This document shows positions 1 to 8,721 of a stretch of 64,000 bases of DNA, piece after piece (position 1 is the stretch's first letter; every line of letters begins with the position of its first letter). Source of the DNA: Flavobacterium ustbae (GTDB lineage: Bacteria; Bacteroidota; Bacteroidia; Flavobacteriales; Flavobacteriaceae); NCBI RefSeq assembly GCF_003946915.1, contig NZ_RPOC01000003.1, positions 62,001 through 126,000 on the forward strand, in the 5' to 3' direction. Position numbers and translations under genes: made by a program. The notes under the pieces are model-generated. The model did no database searches and was not told where the DNA came from. It saw nothing but the letters and a program-made list of their open reading frames with translations.

Positions 1-20
1 TCTAATTATCAAAATTGCGT

Positions 21-121
21 TAGAGATAGGAGCGGTATCTCCCGATTTAGAAAAACAAGGCTTTTTAGCTGTAGTTTTTGTTAATCGGGAATTTAGCGGA
101 TAGTCCGTTCGCCGCGGCGAA
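21..121 (+). other. Structured intergenic element with nested hairpins
   Basis: CCCGATT (41-47) pairs perfectly with AATCGGG (83-89), and inside it AAAAAC can pair with GTTTTT. The stem is flanked by GAGCGGTATC (30-39) and TAGCGGATAG (94-103). A perfect 14-bp palindrome, TTCGCCGCGGCGAA, follows at 108-121. From memory, an AGCGG(t/c)ATC ... TAGCGGATAG frame with a variable stem between is a frequent gene-end element in Flavobacteriia and may be the Rfam Flavo-1 motif. I cannot check that here. The bases 122-347 after it are AT-rich and show no gene. Confidence 0.5.
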
Positions 122-347
122 AACGCCCAAATTAATCTTCTGAATTAATTTATTTTCTAATAAATAAACATAAGATAACTTTTATAAAAGATTTAATTAC
201 AACTTATAGTTATATTCTATAATGCTGATTGTAAGAAAAAAAGGAAGTTAATGCTTAATATTGCGTATCTAAGAATTTTTCCCCCTAAGAATTTTTAGAA
301 ATTGATTTTTACCAAAAAATTAAATCTATTTTTACCTACTAATTATT

Positions 348-752
348 ATGCCTTTAACAATTTTTTCCGACAAGGTTAGATTTCGTTACAAATCTAAGAA
401 TTGGCAGTATCAGTTTGATGAAATTAAAGAACTAGGACTGCTTAAAAAAAAGAGAAAATATTTTCTTGAAAACGGCGCTTTTATAGCCGTAACCATTGCC
501 ACATACTACTGTATGATATTTTCCAACTTAATGGACTTATATTATATTATTCCGGCGCTTTTATGTTATACTCTTATTATCATTGCCCGGTTTGGTAATA
601 AGGCAGAGTTTGTATATTTTATTTTTGTTAAAGATATTTACCAAAATGAAATAAGAACTAAAATTGCTCCAGAAGACCGTGCATTGGTTGGTAAGCAGAT
701 TGATTATTATTTAGATCTTCAGTTTGAACGCAGTATAAAGAGAACTGCTTAA
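348..752 (+). CDS. Hypothetical small membrane protein, two TM segments
   Basis: A 134-residue protein. A charged N-terminal stretch (about residues 1-40, many Lys/Arg/Phe) is followed by two adjacent hydrophobic helices (about 43-60 and 65-82), then a soluble charged tail ending in a dibasic segment. The split of a short beta-prone N-terminus, a TM hairpin and a soluble tail resembles small PH-like membrane proteins of Bacteroidota, but I do not recognise a named family. The ATG is the only sensible start and no Shine-Dalgarno is visible, as is usual in this phylum. It stands alone, with a non-coding gap on each side. Confidence 0.7.
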   Translation: MPLTIFSDKVRFRYKSKNWQYQFDEIKELGLLKKKRKYFLENGAFIAVTIATYYCMIFSNLMDLYYIIPALLCYTLIIIARFGNKAEFVYFIFVKDIYQNEIRTKIAPEDRALVGKQIDYYLDLQFERSIKRTA

Positions 753-987
753 GAAAAATCAGAGATGTTTGTATTTGATGTTTTCCATTATGATATTTTG
801 TTCATAATGGCAACTCGGATATACGGTTACTTTATTGCCAGAAAGAAAAAAAAATTAACAAAACGCTATGTGATATTTTCATTTTGCAGTAGCTTTATCC
901 ATACCCAAAAATAAGTATAGTTATGCCGTTATAATGTAACGGTTGGCTGTTTTGACTATACATGACCCCAAATCAGAAACAAAAATT

Positions 988-1374
988 ATGGCCGCAACAA
1001 TTAAAAACAAGATTAGAAACATTAGAGAATTAAAAAATTACACTCAGGAATATATGGCAGAAAGATTAGGCGTAACTCAGGCGGGTTATAGCAAAATCGA
1101 AAAAGGAAAAACTTCTCTGAGTTATGAAAAACTAGTTGAAATAGGCAGAATATTAGATGTAAGTGTAGAGGATATCATTACTTTCGATTATGACAAATAT
1201 TTTACTAATTATAATAAAATAACAGGAAATAATAACGGAAGTATTATGATAAATACAGATAGCACTTCTATTCTGAAAGAGCTTTATGAAGATAAGATTC
1301 AATTGTTGGAAAAACTCTTGAATAAAACCGAAATAGAGCTTAGCCGTTATAAAAATAAATTTGGAGAGCTTTGA
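988..1374 (+). CDS. XRE-family helix-turn-helix transcriptional regulator
   Basis: A 128-residue regulator. Residues about 4-65 form a Cro/C1-type HTH: the segment around YTQEYMAERLGVTQAGYSKIE contains the two helices that contact DNA, followed by the usual SYEKLVEIGRILDV dimer-side helices. The C-terminal third (from about residue 95) is a predicted coiled coil, which would support dimerisation. A longer reading frame from a TTG at 943 exists. I prefer the ATG at 988 because it places the HTH at the very N-terminus, as in other family members. It is convergent with the TSUP gene downstream. The target genes are unknown. Confidence 0.85.
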   Translation: MAATIKNKIRNIRELKNYTQEYMAERLGVTQAGYSKIEKGKTSLSYEKLVEIGRILDVSVEDIITFDYDKYFTNYNKITGNNNGSIMINTDSTSILKELYEDKIQLLEKLLNKTEIELSRYKNKFGEL

Positions 1375-1387
1375 AAGTTTTAGTTTC

Positions 1388-1420
1388 ATCTTTGTCAAAG
1401 TATAAAACTTTGACAAAGAT
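1388..1420. repeat. Perfect 14-bp inverted repeat between convergent genes
   Basis: ATCTTTGTCAAAGT (1388-1401) and ACTTTGACAAAGAT (1407-1420) are perfectly complementary around a 5-nt loop. The hairpin sits between the convergent xre and TSUP genes and could end transcription from both sides. There is no T-run after either arm, so it is not a standard intrinsic terminator. Confidence 0.6.
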
Positions 1421-1488
1421 TACTCTACAAGTAAAAACTAAATTCAAAAGTATTCAAATTAAAAAGCACATTGCGACGCTTTTAAGTT

Positions 1489-2274
1489 TTAAAACAAAAC
1501 TTCTTTTGCAATGATGTAAAATCCCATAATGAGAACAAACCATCCAAAGAGAGGTTTTAATTTTGCGCCATCAATTTTTTTAGAAAGCTGGCTTCCAATA
1601 AACATTCCGATTAAGGCCATTGCTGAGACGCTTAACAAGAAAGTGTAGTTTATAGGCGTTCCGATATACAAATCGCCAGCAAAACCTATGGTTGAATTAA
1701 TAGTAATGATTAATAATGAAGTCCCAACAGCTTGTTTCATAGGTAGATTGGCAAAAAAAAGCAAGGCAGGAATAATTAAAAATCCGCCGCCAGCGCCCAG
1801 AAAACCCGTTACAATTCCAACCAAAAAGCCAATAAAACTGAGTTGTGAATAATTGGTTTCGACTGACTTTATTTCGGACTGATTTTTTTTAATCATCGAA
1901 ATAGCCGCTGTAATCATAAGGATAGAAAAGATAATCATGATCAGAAAATCTTTTGAAACCGTATAAGAGGCAACAGAAAATAATGTTGCAGCAATTTGCG
2001 GAAATATAACTTCACGAATTATTAAAATCGATATCACAGATGGAAAAGCAAAATATAAAGCTGATTTCAGTTTCAGATTTTCCATTTTATAATGGCTGTA
2101 ACTTCCAAACATGGCGGTTATTCCAACAATAAAAAGAGAATAGGAGGTTGCCTGATCTGGATTTACTTTAAACAAATAAACTAAAATAGGAATAGTTAGA
2201 ATAGAGCCGCCACCGCCAATTAAGCCAAGTGTGATTCCGATTATGATGGAGGCAAAATACCCTAAATATTCCAT
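1489..2274 (-). CDS. TSUP (TauE/SafE) family sulfite/anion permease
   Basis: A 261-residue, strongly hydrophobic inner-membrane protein with about eight helices in two similar halves. Each half starts with a glycine-rich signature: GLIGGGGSILTIPIL near residues 18-32 and GFLGAGGGFLIIPAL near residue 160. This duplicated glycine motif is typical of TSUP/TauE-SafE (YfcA-like) carriers, which export sulfite, organosulfonates or related anions. In Bacteroidota such permeases are often found near rhodaneses and Crp-type regulators, as here (crp at 2711-3358, rhodanese at 3838), so a role in sulfur-compound handling is likely but inferred. The length is normal for the family. Confidence 0.88.
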   Translation of the reverse strand: MEYLGYFASIIIGITLGLIGGGGSILTIPILVYLFKVNPDQATSYSLFIVGITAMFGSYSHYKMENLKLKSALYFAFPSVISILIIREVIFPQIAATLFSVASYTVSKDFLIMIIFSILMITAAISMIKKNQSEIKSVETNYSQLSFIGFLVGIVTGFLGAGGGFLIIPALLFFANLPMKQAVGTSLLIITINSTIGFAGDLYIGTPINYTFLLSVSAMALIGMFIGSQLSKKIDGAKLKPLFGWFVLIMGFYIIAKEVLF

Positions 2275-2710
2275 TGCATTTGTTTTGATGCAAAGTTGCT
2301 TCGGAAATTAGAAACCTACAGTAACATTTATCACAGAAGAGTTTTTTCCGCCACGAATTCACGAATTATTTTTTGAAGCCGAAATGCTTGTCGGTTCCCG
2401 ACTCCGCTCAAACTGACAGAAGTTTTTTGTTTGCCACGAATTTCTCGAATTTTACTAATTTTTTTATGATGTCGAAAATTAGTTTGTGTTTTTGTCACAT
2501 TGAGCGAAGTCGAAATGCTTTGTCGGTTCTCCGCTCGAACTGACAGAAGTAAAGTTTTTAGCCACAGATTAAAGGGATTGTTAGGATTTTTTTCTACTTC
2601 TAAATAAAAATCAGTTTAATCTTTTTAATCTGTGGCAAAAAAAAGTTTAGAATTAGTGAAATTTAGCGCAACAAATAATTAGTGCAATTTGTGTAATTCG
2701 TGGCTAACAA
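2275..2710. repeat. Intergenic stretch of interspersed repeats
   Basis: No gene is seen. The gap holds two related blocks, each with GCCACGAATT followed by a tcggtt...cgctc.aactgacagaag core (about 2350-2428 and 2434-2551), then an imperfect inverted repeat with ends GCCACAGATTAAA (about 2560) and TTTTTAATCTGTGGC (about 2637). The same GCCACAGATTA family is found twice more at 19895-20126. These look like dispersed flavobacterial intergenic repeats. Confidence 0.6.
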
Positions 2711-3358
2711 CTATTTCAATAATTCAATTTGGTTTCGGTTGAGTTTTACCAAACCGCGCTGTTCCATTTTTTTGAGTAAACGAGAAACTACTTCACGCGA
2801 AGTATTAAGTTCTGTTGCAATTTCCTGATGCGATAAATTCACTTCAGAACATCCGCAGGCATCAGAATGTCTTTTTAAGTAAAATTCTAACCTTTCATCC
2901 ATAGAGCGGAAAGCGATATTATCAACGACTTCGAGAACTTCTTCAAAACGGCTTCGGTACGTTTCAATTACAAATTCGTACCAAGAACGATGCTCCATCA
3001 TCCATTTGTCCATCAATTGCAGCGGAATCATCATTACGGTCACTTCTTCGACAACTTTGGCCATAATCTGGCTTTTTTCGCTTTTAGCGGTACAAATCAT
3101 CGAGATAGCACAGGCTTGACCAGGCTGCAAATAATACATTAAAAACTCGCCTCCGTCTTCGCCTTCGCGATAGATTTTGATTTTTCCTTTAATAATCAAA
3201 ACAGTATTTTTAATGTACTGTCCGGTACGCATTAAAACTGTTCCGGCTTCAAAATCCTGAAGACTTCCGTTTTCTTCAATAGTAGCAATAAGTTCGTGGG
3301 AGAAATTTGGAAATATATTTTTTAAGGAATGTTGCATTTGTTCTTTTTTTGTTGCCAT
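2711..3358 (-). CDS. Crp/Fnr-family transcriptional regulator
   Basis: A 215-residue regulator with an N-terminal cyclic-nucleotide-binding-like beta-roll (about residues 15-125), a long dimerisation helix (about 126-160) and a C-terminal winged HTH (LSHQEIATELNTSREVVSRL, about 175-194). No cAMP-binding arginine signature is obvious. Instead there are paired cysteines, C83/C89 in the roll and C168/C170 before the HTH, which could sense redox or reactive sulfur (inference). I chose the ATG at 3358; a longer frame to 3388 reads into a 36-bp inverted repeat. It lies upstream of the TSUP gene on the same strand and is divergent from the rhodanese gene. Confidence 0.88.
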   Translation of the reverse strand: MATKKEQMQHSLKNIFPNFSHELIATIEENGSLQDFEAGTVLMRTGQYIKNTVLIIKGKIKIYREGEDGGEFLMYYLQPGQACAISMICTAKSEKSQIMAKVVEEVTVMMIPLQLMDKWMMEHRSWYEFVIETYRSRFEEVLEVVDNIAFRSMDERLEFYLKRHSDACGCSEVNLSHQEIATELNTSREVVSRLLKKMEQRGLVKLNRNQIELLK

Positions 3359-3546
3359 GACCCGAGTGATAACGAACGGGCGAAGCAATTACACAAATTT
3401 TCACCAATTGATTTAGTGTCGGTTTCTGAATTTTATGGCAAAAAATATTTTAAAATTATTTATTCTTTTTTATTCTAATACATCAATTTCAAAAAAGTAA
3501 TTTGTGAATTGTGTAATTGCTTCGCCCGTTCGTTATCACTCGGGTC
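3359..3546. repeat. Perfect 36-bp inverted repeat flanking the crp start
   Basis: Bases 3359-3394 and 3511-3546 are perfect reverse complements (36 bp, key core CGAACGGGCGAAGCAATTAC) separated by 116 nt. The left arm begins directly at the crp start codon, so it forms the start-proximal 5' leader of that gene. The right arm lies in the crp-rhodanese intergenic region. The remaining gap to the rhodanese start at 3838 is AT-rich without a gene. Confidence 0.9.
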
Positions 3547-3837
3547 GTGACGAAAAAAAATCAAAATCGAATTAAAAATTGTATTTATTTACAAAGATAA
3601 TGGTTTGAAATTGGAATAATTGTTATAAAACTGGATTTAAGATTAATTTTGTATAAATTAAAAAATCCTATTTTCTATCGATTTTGTAGGCTGAATTTTT
3701 AAAAATAGTAACTAAATTTGTAAATCACTGATTATAATACTTTCTCTAAAACGTTTTCTGAGAATAATAATCGAAATCGCATTTGGTACGTTTTTTATAA
3801 GAAGAAACGTCGTAATTTTACAAAAACACATTTTATT

Positions 3838-4149
3838 ATGAATTTATCACAAGAAGATTGGGTTGCTCAGTTAGAAGCTGACGAAAATGCCGTTATACTG
3901 GACGTAAGAACAGCAGACGAATTTAATGATGGCTACATTGAAAATGCTCTAAATATTGATATTAATAAAGGGCAGGGATTTATTTATGAAATTGAAGAAT
4001 TAGACAAAAATAAAAATTATTATGTATACTGTCGTTCTGGGGCAAGAAGTGCAAAAGCTTGTCAGGTTATGAACGAATTGGGTATAGAAAATGCTTACAA
4101 TCTGCTTGGAGGAATCCTGGATTGGGAAGGCGAAACAGTACAACCGTAA
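3838..4149 (+). CDS. Single-domain rhodanese-like sulfurtransferase
   Basis: A 103-residue cytoplasmic protein that is entirely one rhodanese domain. The conserved first motif ILDVRTADEF lies at about residues 20-29. The active-site loop YCRSGARS has its catalytic cysteine at C65, which carries the persulfide during sulfur transfer. The LLGGILDW ending is also typical. Divergent from a Crp-type regulator and close to a TSUP permease, it probably takes part in reactive-sulfur handling, although no persulfide dioxygenase is present in the window. It is followed by its own intrinsic terminator, so it is probably monocistronic. Confidence 0.92.
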   Translation: MNLSQEDWVAQLEADENAVILDVRTADEFNDGYIENALNIDINKGQGFIYEIEELDKNKNYYVYCRSGARSAKACQVMNELGIENAYNLLGGILDWEGETVQP

Positions 4150-4156
4150 GTTGAAG

Positions 4157-4182
4157 AAGAGGCACACAAAAGCCTCTTTTTT
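4157..4182 (+). terminator. Intrinsic terminator after the rhodanese gene
   Basis: AAGAGGC (4157-4163) pairs with GCCTCTT (4172-4178) around an 8-nt loop and is followed by a T-run to 4182. Confidence 0.85.
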
Positions 4183-4223
4183 ATTTTGAAAATAAAATTA
4201 CCAGACTATTAAACAACCAAATT

Positions 4224-5804
4224 ATGAGTTTTATACCAGAAGAATATCAGATTAAAGAGCTGAAAAATCAAGATACTTATCTTGTGAATGGAGAATTGAA
4301 ACAATGGACAGGGCAAACCACACCTGTGTTTTCTACAATTTCTTCAACAGAAAAATATACGCCGACTTTATTAGGATCTATTCCTTTTATGGCAGAAAAA
4401 GAAGCGGCCGAAGTTGTTGAGGCTGCAACTGCTGCCTACGATATGGGACAGGGTTTATGGCCAACAATGAAAGTTGCTGACCGTATTAAAAGCATGGAAA
4501 ATTTTGTGCGCCAGATGAAAGAAACCCGTGAAGAAGTGGTAAAATACTTAATGTGGGAAATTGGAAAATCATTAGGAGATTCGCAAAAAGAATTTGACAG
4601 AACGGTAGAATATATTTATGATACTATTGCTAGTTATAAAGAATTAAACGGACGCAGTTCGCATTTTGAAAAAGTGCAGGGAGTAAACGCCATGATTCGC
4701 CGCGGACCTCTTGGTGTTGTTTTATGTCTTGGACCATACAATTATCCTCTAAATGAAACTTTTTCATTGCTGATTCCAGCTTTGATTATGGGAAATACCG
4801 TAATCTTAAAACCTGCTAAACACGGCGTTTTGTGTATTTCGCCATTATTAGAAGCTTTCAGAAGCAGTTTCCCAAAAGGGGTAATTAACATTGTTTACGG
4901 TAGAGGGCGAGAAGTCGCTTCTCCGATTATGAAATCGGGTAAAATTGATGTTTTAGCATTAATCGGAAACAGTAAATCGGCGATTGCTTTACAAGATCAG
5001 CATCCGAACAAAAACAGATTACGATTGATTTTAGGTTTAGAGGCTAAAAATCCAGCGATTATTCTTCCAGATGCCGATTTAGATTTGGCTATTCAAGAAT
5101 GTATTACAGGAAGTTTGTCTTTTAACGGGCAGCGTTGTACGGCTTTAAAAGTGTTGTACGTGCACGAATCTATTAGAGATGAATTTAACAAACGTTTTGC
5201 TGAAAAAGTGGATAGTTTGGCTTTTGGAAATCCGTGGGAAAAAGGAGTTTCTTTAACGCCACTTCCAGAAACAGATAAGCCAAAATATATTCAAGGTTTA
5301 ATTGATGATGCAACTTCTAAAGGAGCAAAAATTATCAATGAAAAAGGAGGAAAACATACAGAGAATTATATTTTCCCTGCTGTTTTATATCCAGTAAACA
5401 AAGAAATGCGCGTATATCATGAAGAGCAGTTTGGACCAGTTGTTCCTATACTTTCTTTCAGCGATATCAAAGAGCCGCTTCATGACATGGCAGAATCTAA
5501 TTACGGACAGCAAGTAAGTTTGTTTGGAAAAGACATTAAAACATTGGCGCCGCTTATTGATTCGCTCGTAAATTTAGTTTGCCGAGTAAACCTCAACAGT
5601 TCTTGCCAGAGAGGCCCAGATGCTTTCCCGTTTACCGGAAGAAAAGATTCTGCTGTAGGAACTTTGAGTATTCCAGATGCTTTGCGTTCCTTCTCAATAC
5701 GTACATTTGTCGCTTCAAAAGATATCGATTATAATAATGAGATTCTGCAAGAATTGCTAAATAGCAAGGAATCGAATTTTATTAATACTGATTATATTTT
5801 GTAG
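4224..5804 (+). CDS. gapN: NADP-dependent non-phosphorylating glyceraldehyde-3-phosphate dehydrogenase
   Basis: A 526-residue aldehyde dehydrogenase superfamily enzyme. GapN oxidises glyceraldehyde-3-phosphate directly to 3-phosphoglycerate and makes NADPH, bypassing the ATP-yielding step of glycolysis. The cofactor/active-site loop [10 protein letters not shown] replaces the usual PWNFP and is characteristic of the GapN branch. The general base is E273 (GLEAKNPAI) and the catalytic nucleophile is C305 (FNGQRCTAL). A C-terminal [19 protein letters not shown] block is also seen in plant-type GapN. The length is slightly above the usual ~480-500 because of extended ends. It lies between two intrinsic terminators and is probably monocistronic. 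Confidence 0.9.
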   Translation: MSFIPEEYQIKELKNQDTYLVNGELKQWTGQTTPVFSTISSTEKYTPTLLGSIPFMAEKEAAEVVEAATAAYDMGQGLWPTMKVADRIKSMENFVRQMKETREEVVKYLMWEIGKSLGDSQKEFDRTVEYIYDTIASYKELNGRSSHFEKVQGVNAMIRRGPLGVVLCLGPYNYPLNETFSLLIPALIMGNTVILKPAKHGVLCISPLLEAFRSSFPKGVINIVYGRGREVASPIMKSGKIDVLALIGNSKSAIALQDQHPNKNRLRLILGLEAKNPAIILPDADLDLAIQECITGSLSFNGQRCTALKVLYVHESIRDEFNKRFAEKVDSLAFGNPWEKGVSLTPLPETDKPKYIQGLIDDATSKGAKIINEKGGKHTENYIFPAVLYPVNKEMRVYHEEQFGPVVPILSFSDIKEPLHDMAESNYGQQVSLFGKDIKTLAPLIDSLVNLVCRVNLNSSCQRGPDAFPFTGRKDSAVGTLSIPDALRSFSIRTFVASKDIDYNNEILQELLNSKESNFINTDYIL

Positions 5805-5833
5805 TCATAAAGGTTATATATTAATTATAGATG

Positions 5834-5870
5834 CCGTCTGTTGCTTTTTGGTGACAGACGGTTTTTTTTT
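5834..5870 (+). terminator. Intrinsic terminator after gapN
   Basis: CCGTCTGT (5834-5841) pairs with ACAGACGG (5854-5861), followed by nine or more T residues. Confidence 0.9.
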
Positions 5871-5937
5871 GAGGTTCTGAGGGACTAAGGTTTTTTTACA
5901 ATTCATAATTCATAATTTATACTTTACAATTAATAAT

Positions 5938-5945
5938 TAACTTTG
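5938..5945 (+). promoter_or_regulatory. Candidate -7 box for the M1 peptidase gene
   Basis: TAACTTTG fits the Bacteroidota -7 consensus TAnnTTTG, 68 bp before the ATG. At the expected 19-nt upstream position there is TTT instead of TTG, so the -33 box is weak. Confidence 0.4.
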
Positions 5946-6013
5946 TAACATTCAAAAAAAAATCTCCACTAATAGTTATCTAAAAAATAATTTAAAACAC
6001 CTAAGTATTATTT

Positions 6014-7891
6014 ATGAAAAAGAAATTTTTGCAATTTGCATTAATAGCATTTGTTCTTTTTGCCCAAAATATTTTTGCCCAAGAACTTTATATGCCTAGA
6101 AACATAAAAAAAGCCTATGAAAAAGGAACCCGTTCTAAAGACGGAAAACCTGGCACGAACTACTGGCAGAACCGAGGAAAATACAACATGGAAATTTCTG
6201 TTGATCCTAAAACCAGATTGGTTTCAGGTACAGAAAGTATTATCTACGAAAACAATAGCAAAGACACTCTGAAAAATTTAGTTATTCGTTTTGTAAATAA
6301 TCTTCATAAACCTTCTTCTCCTAGAGGCGGTGAAGTAAGCAAAGATTTTTTAAGTGATGGATTAACGATTACTTCATTAAAAATAGAAAACGAAGTGTAT
6401 AAAGAAGACGCTAAAAATTGGGGTACTGTTGGAAACGTGAAATTGCAAAAACCGATTTTGCCACATTCCAAAACAATTATAAATATTCAATGGAATTATC
6501 CTTTGTCTAAAGAAAGCGGTCGAGAAGGGCAGATTGACGAAACTACATTCTTTGTAGCATATAGTTATCCTCGCATTTCTGTTTACGACGATTATAATGG
6601 TTGGGACAGATTACCCCACACAGACCGTCAGGAGTTTTACAACGATTTTAATGATTATGTTTTTTCTGTAAAAGCGCCAAAAAATTATGTGGTGTATGCA
6701 ACTGGAGATTTGTTAAATCCAGACGAGGTTTTACAGCCTGAATTTGCTTCACGCTTAAAGAAATCGTACACAACAGACGAAATTCTGCATATTGCAAACG
6801 AACAAGAAATGAAAAGCGGTATCGTAACCAAACAATACGACTGGAATGTTTGGAAATTTGAAGCTAAAAATATTACAGATGTGACTTTTGGTTTAAGCGA
6901 CCATTATTTATGGGATGCCAGCAGTGTTGTGGTTGATAAAAAAACAAATCGCCGTGCGAGTGTTCAGGCGGCTTATGATATTAAGGGAACCGATTTTGTA
7001 AATTCAGTAAAAAACAATCAGTATGCTTTAGACTGGTTTTCTAACAATTGGCCTGGAGTTCCGTATCCGTTTTCTAAAATGACGGCTTTTCAAGGTTTTG
7101 CCGATATGGAATATCCGATGATGTGTAACGATTCGCAGATGGGAGATGCTAAATTCGCTCAATTGGTTCAGGACCACGAAGTAGCACATACTTATTTTCC
7201 TTTTTATATGGGAATCAATGAAACGCGTTACGCTTTTATGGATGAAGGTTGGGCCACAACTTTTGAATATTTAATTGGAATTGCCGAACATGGTAAAGAA
7301 GCTGCAGATAAATTTTATAAAGCATTTAGAGTAAAAAATTATATTAGCGATAGATCTGCAGAACAAGATCAGCCTATTATAACAATGTCTACACAAGTTT
7401 CTGGTGCAGGTTATGGCAATAATTCTTATGGCAAAGCTTCTCTTTCTTATTTGGCTCTAAAAGATTTGCTTGGAGAAGATGTATTTAAAAAAGCACTGCA
7501 CGATTATATGGATATTTGGAACGGAAAACATCCAATTCCTTGGGATTATTTTAATGCATTTAATACCTCAACAGGTAAAAATTTGAATTGGTTTTTTAAT
7601 AATTGGTTCTTTACTAATAATTACTTAGATATTGCTATAAAAGGCTTTTCTCCTGACAAGAAAGTGATAACAGTAGAAAATGTTGGAGGCTTTGCAATTC
7701 CTTTTGATGTTGTGATTACTTATGCTGATAAATCGACAGCAACGGTTCATCAAACTCCAGCTATTTGGGAGAAAAATCAAAAAACGGCTAAAGTATTTTT
7801 GAAAAGCTCAAAAAAAATAGAAAAAATTGAGTTAGTTAACGGAATTTTTATGGATGCAACACCAGAAAACAATACTCTTCTTGTTAAATAG
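6014..7891 (+). CDS. Secreted M1-family zinc metallopeptidase (aminopeptidase-like)
   Basis: A 625-residue peptidase. Residues 1-22 form a Sec signal peptide ending in FAQ, so it is periplasmic or outer-membrane associated. A beta-rich N-terminal domain (about 50-290) is followed by a thermolysin-like catalytic domain. The zinc site is H388-E-V-A-H392 with the third ligand E411 exactly in the HExxH-X18-E spacing of family M1. The substrate-side exopeptidase motif, GAMEN in classical members, appears here as the divergent FADMEYP. It is therefore probably an aminopeptidase, but the altered motif leaves the specificity open. It lies between terminators and is probably transcribed alone. Confidence 0.88.
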   Translation: MKKKFLQFALIAFVLFAQNIFAQELYMPRNIKKAYEKGTRSKDGKPGTNYWQNRGKYNMEISVDPKTRLVSGTESIIYENNSKDTLKNLVIRFVNNLHKPSSPRGGEVSKDFLSDGLTITSLKIENEVYKEDAKNWGTVGNVKLQKPILPHSKTIINIQWNYPLSKESGREGQIDETTFFVAYSYPRISVYDDYNGWDRLPHTDRQEFYNDFNDYVFSVKAPKNYVVYATGDLLNPDEVLQPEFASRLKKSYTTDEILHIANEQEMKSGIVTKQYDWNVWKFEAKNITDVTFGLSDHYLWDASSVVVDKKTNRRASVQAAYDIKGTDFVNSVKNNQYALDWFSNNWPGVPYPFSKMTAFQGFADMEYPMMCNDSQMGDAKFAQLVQDHEVAHTYFPFYMGINETRYAFMDEGWATTFEYLIGIAEHGKEAADKFYKAFRVKNYISDRSAEQDQPIITMSTQVSGAGYGNNSYGKASLSYLALKDLLGEDVFKKALHDYMDIWNGKHPIPWDYFNAFNTSTGKNLNWFFNNWFFTNNYLDIAIKGFSPDKKVITVENVGGFAIPFDVVITYADKSTATVHQTPAIWEKNQKTAKVFLKSSKKIEKIELVNGIFMDATPENNTLLVK

Positions 7892-7916
7892 TTGCATTAA
7901 CTTCAATAAATGTCTA

Positions 7917-7953
7917 AAACCGACACTTTTTTATAGAGAAGTGTCGGTTTTTT
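7917..7953 (+). terminator. Intrinsic terminator after the M1 peptidase
   Basis: AAACCGACACTT (7917-7928) and AAGTGTCGGTTT (7939-7950) form a perfect 12-bp stem with a 10-nt loop, ending in a T-run. Confidence 0.92.
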
Positions 7954-7981
7954 ATTTATAATAATTATAAATATTCAAGAA

Positions 7982-8025
7982 TACGGAAAACCGTAAGAAA
8001 GATTGTGGAAAATAATTTATGTTTG
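7982..8025 (+). promoter_or_regulatory. Palindromic activator-type site plus -7 box
   Basis: TACGGAAAACCGTA (7982-7995) has perfect palindromic arms. Exactly 22 nt later is TATGTTTG (8018-8025), a perfect TAnnTTTG -7 box. No TTG -33 box is visible, which suits activator-dependent transcription. The same palindrome type and spacing recur at 22831-22874 and 23932-23975, and the palindrome is also upstream of the two kinase loci. Confidence 0.6.
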
Positions 8026-8055
8026 CAAAAACAAAAAAAAACCTACAAGAATTTA

Positions 8056-8670
8056 ATGAAAAAGACAATTGTCCTGATTGTTCTGCTAACTACTTTTCCG
8101 TTTTTTGGCCAGAATGATCAAAAAGCCGCGTTTCAAAAAAACAAATATGAATTGGCTATTTCTTATTATAAAAAAGCCGATTATGCTAAAGCGATAGATT
8201 TGTTTTCTTTAGCAGCAAAAATTAAACCTGAAAATGAAATTGGACTAGAAGCTGTTAAGAAAGTAGATACTTTGCGTAAGCTTCTAAGAGAAGAAATCTT
8301 AAGCCATGCTCTTGGAACTTGGAAAAAAACGGGAAGCCAGCCAGTTTGGTCTGCAGTTTCAGAAAATAATACTAATCAATCTGATTTTGACGAAATCGTC
8401 GAAATTAAAGAAAATGAGATACTGTTTTATGAAGTTGATAAGAACACAAAAGTGAAGAAACTTATAAAAACAGAAAAATTAGTCTATAATGACAAAGACA
8501 GTGCCGTATCTGTTTTTTCTGAAATTATACTTTCTGACGGAACAGTTTGGAATTGTAGTATTGACGAACAATCAAATGTACTTCATGTTATTAAAGTAGC
8601 CATTAAAACAGAAGAAGGTATAGAAAAGATCAAAACTAATAACGAAGAAAGTTATTATGTTAAGATCTAA
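8056..8670 (+). CDS. Secreted TPR-containing hypothetical protein
   Basis: A 204-residue protein with a Sec signal peptide (MKKTIVLIVLL ... FFGQ). A short tetratricopeptide-like segment (about residues 27-65, YELAISYYKKADYAKAIDLF) precedes a unique C-terminal domain of about 120 residues rich in beta strands. I know no function for that domain. A frame from a GTG at 8005 exists, but the ATG at 8056 sits directly before the signal peptide and downstream of a good -7 box. The palindrome at 7982 suggests shared regulation with the signalling loci at 16-27 kb (inference). Confidence 0.75.
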   Translation: MKKTIVLIVLLTTFPFFGQNDQKAAFQKNKYELAISYYKKADYAKAIDLFSLAAKIKPENEIGLEAVKKVDTLRKLLREEILSHALGTWKKTGSQPVWSAVSENNTNQSDFDEIVEIKENEILFYEVDKNTKVKKLIKTEKLVYNDKDSAVSVFSEIILSDGTVWNCSIDEQSNVLHVIKVAIKTEEGIEKIKTNNEESYYVKI

Positions 8671-8681
8671 ATAAGACATAG

Positions 8682-8709
8682 AAAGGGAATCAATAGATTC
8701 CCTTTTTTT
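8682..8709. terminator. Bidirectional intrinsic terminator
   Basis: AAAGGGAATC (8682-8691) pairs with GATTCCCTTT (8696-8705) around a 4-nt loop. A-runs and T-runs flank it, so it can serve both the TPR gene and the convergent beta-barrel gene. Confidence 0.85.
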
Positions 8710-8721
8710 ATGATTTATATT

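Noticed and set aside
2..103. Open frame at the left edge ending at 101-103
   Set aside because: It lies wholly inside the structured repeat element and has no recognisable protein motif. A real upstream gene end cannot be excluded, but is not supported.
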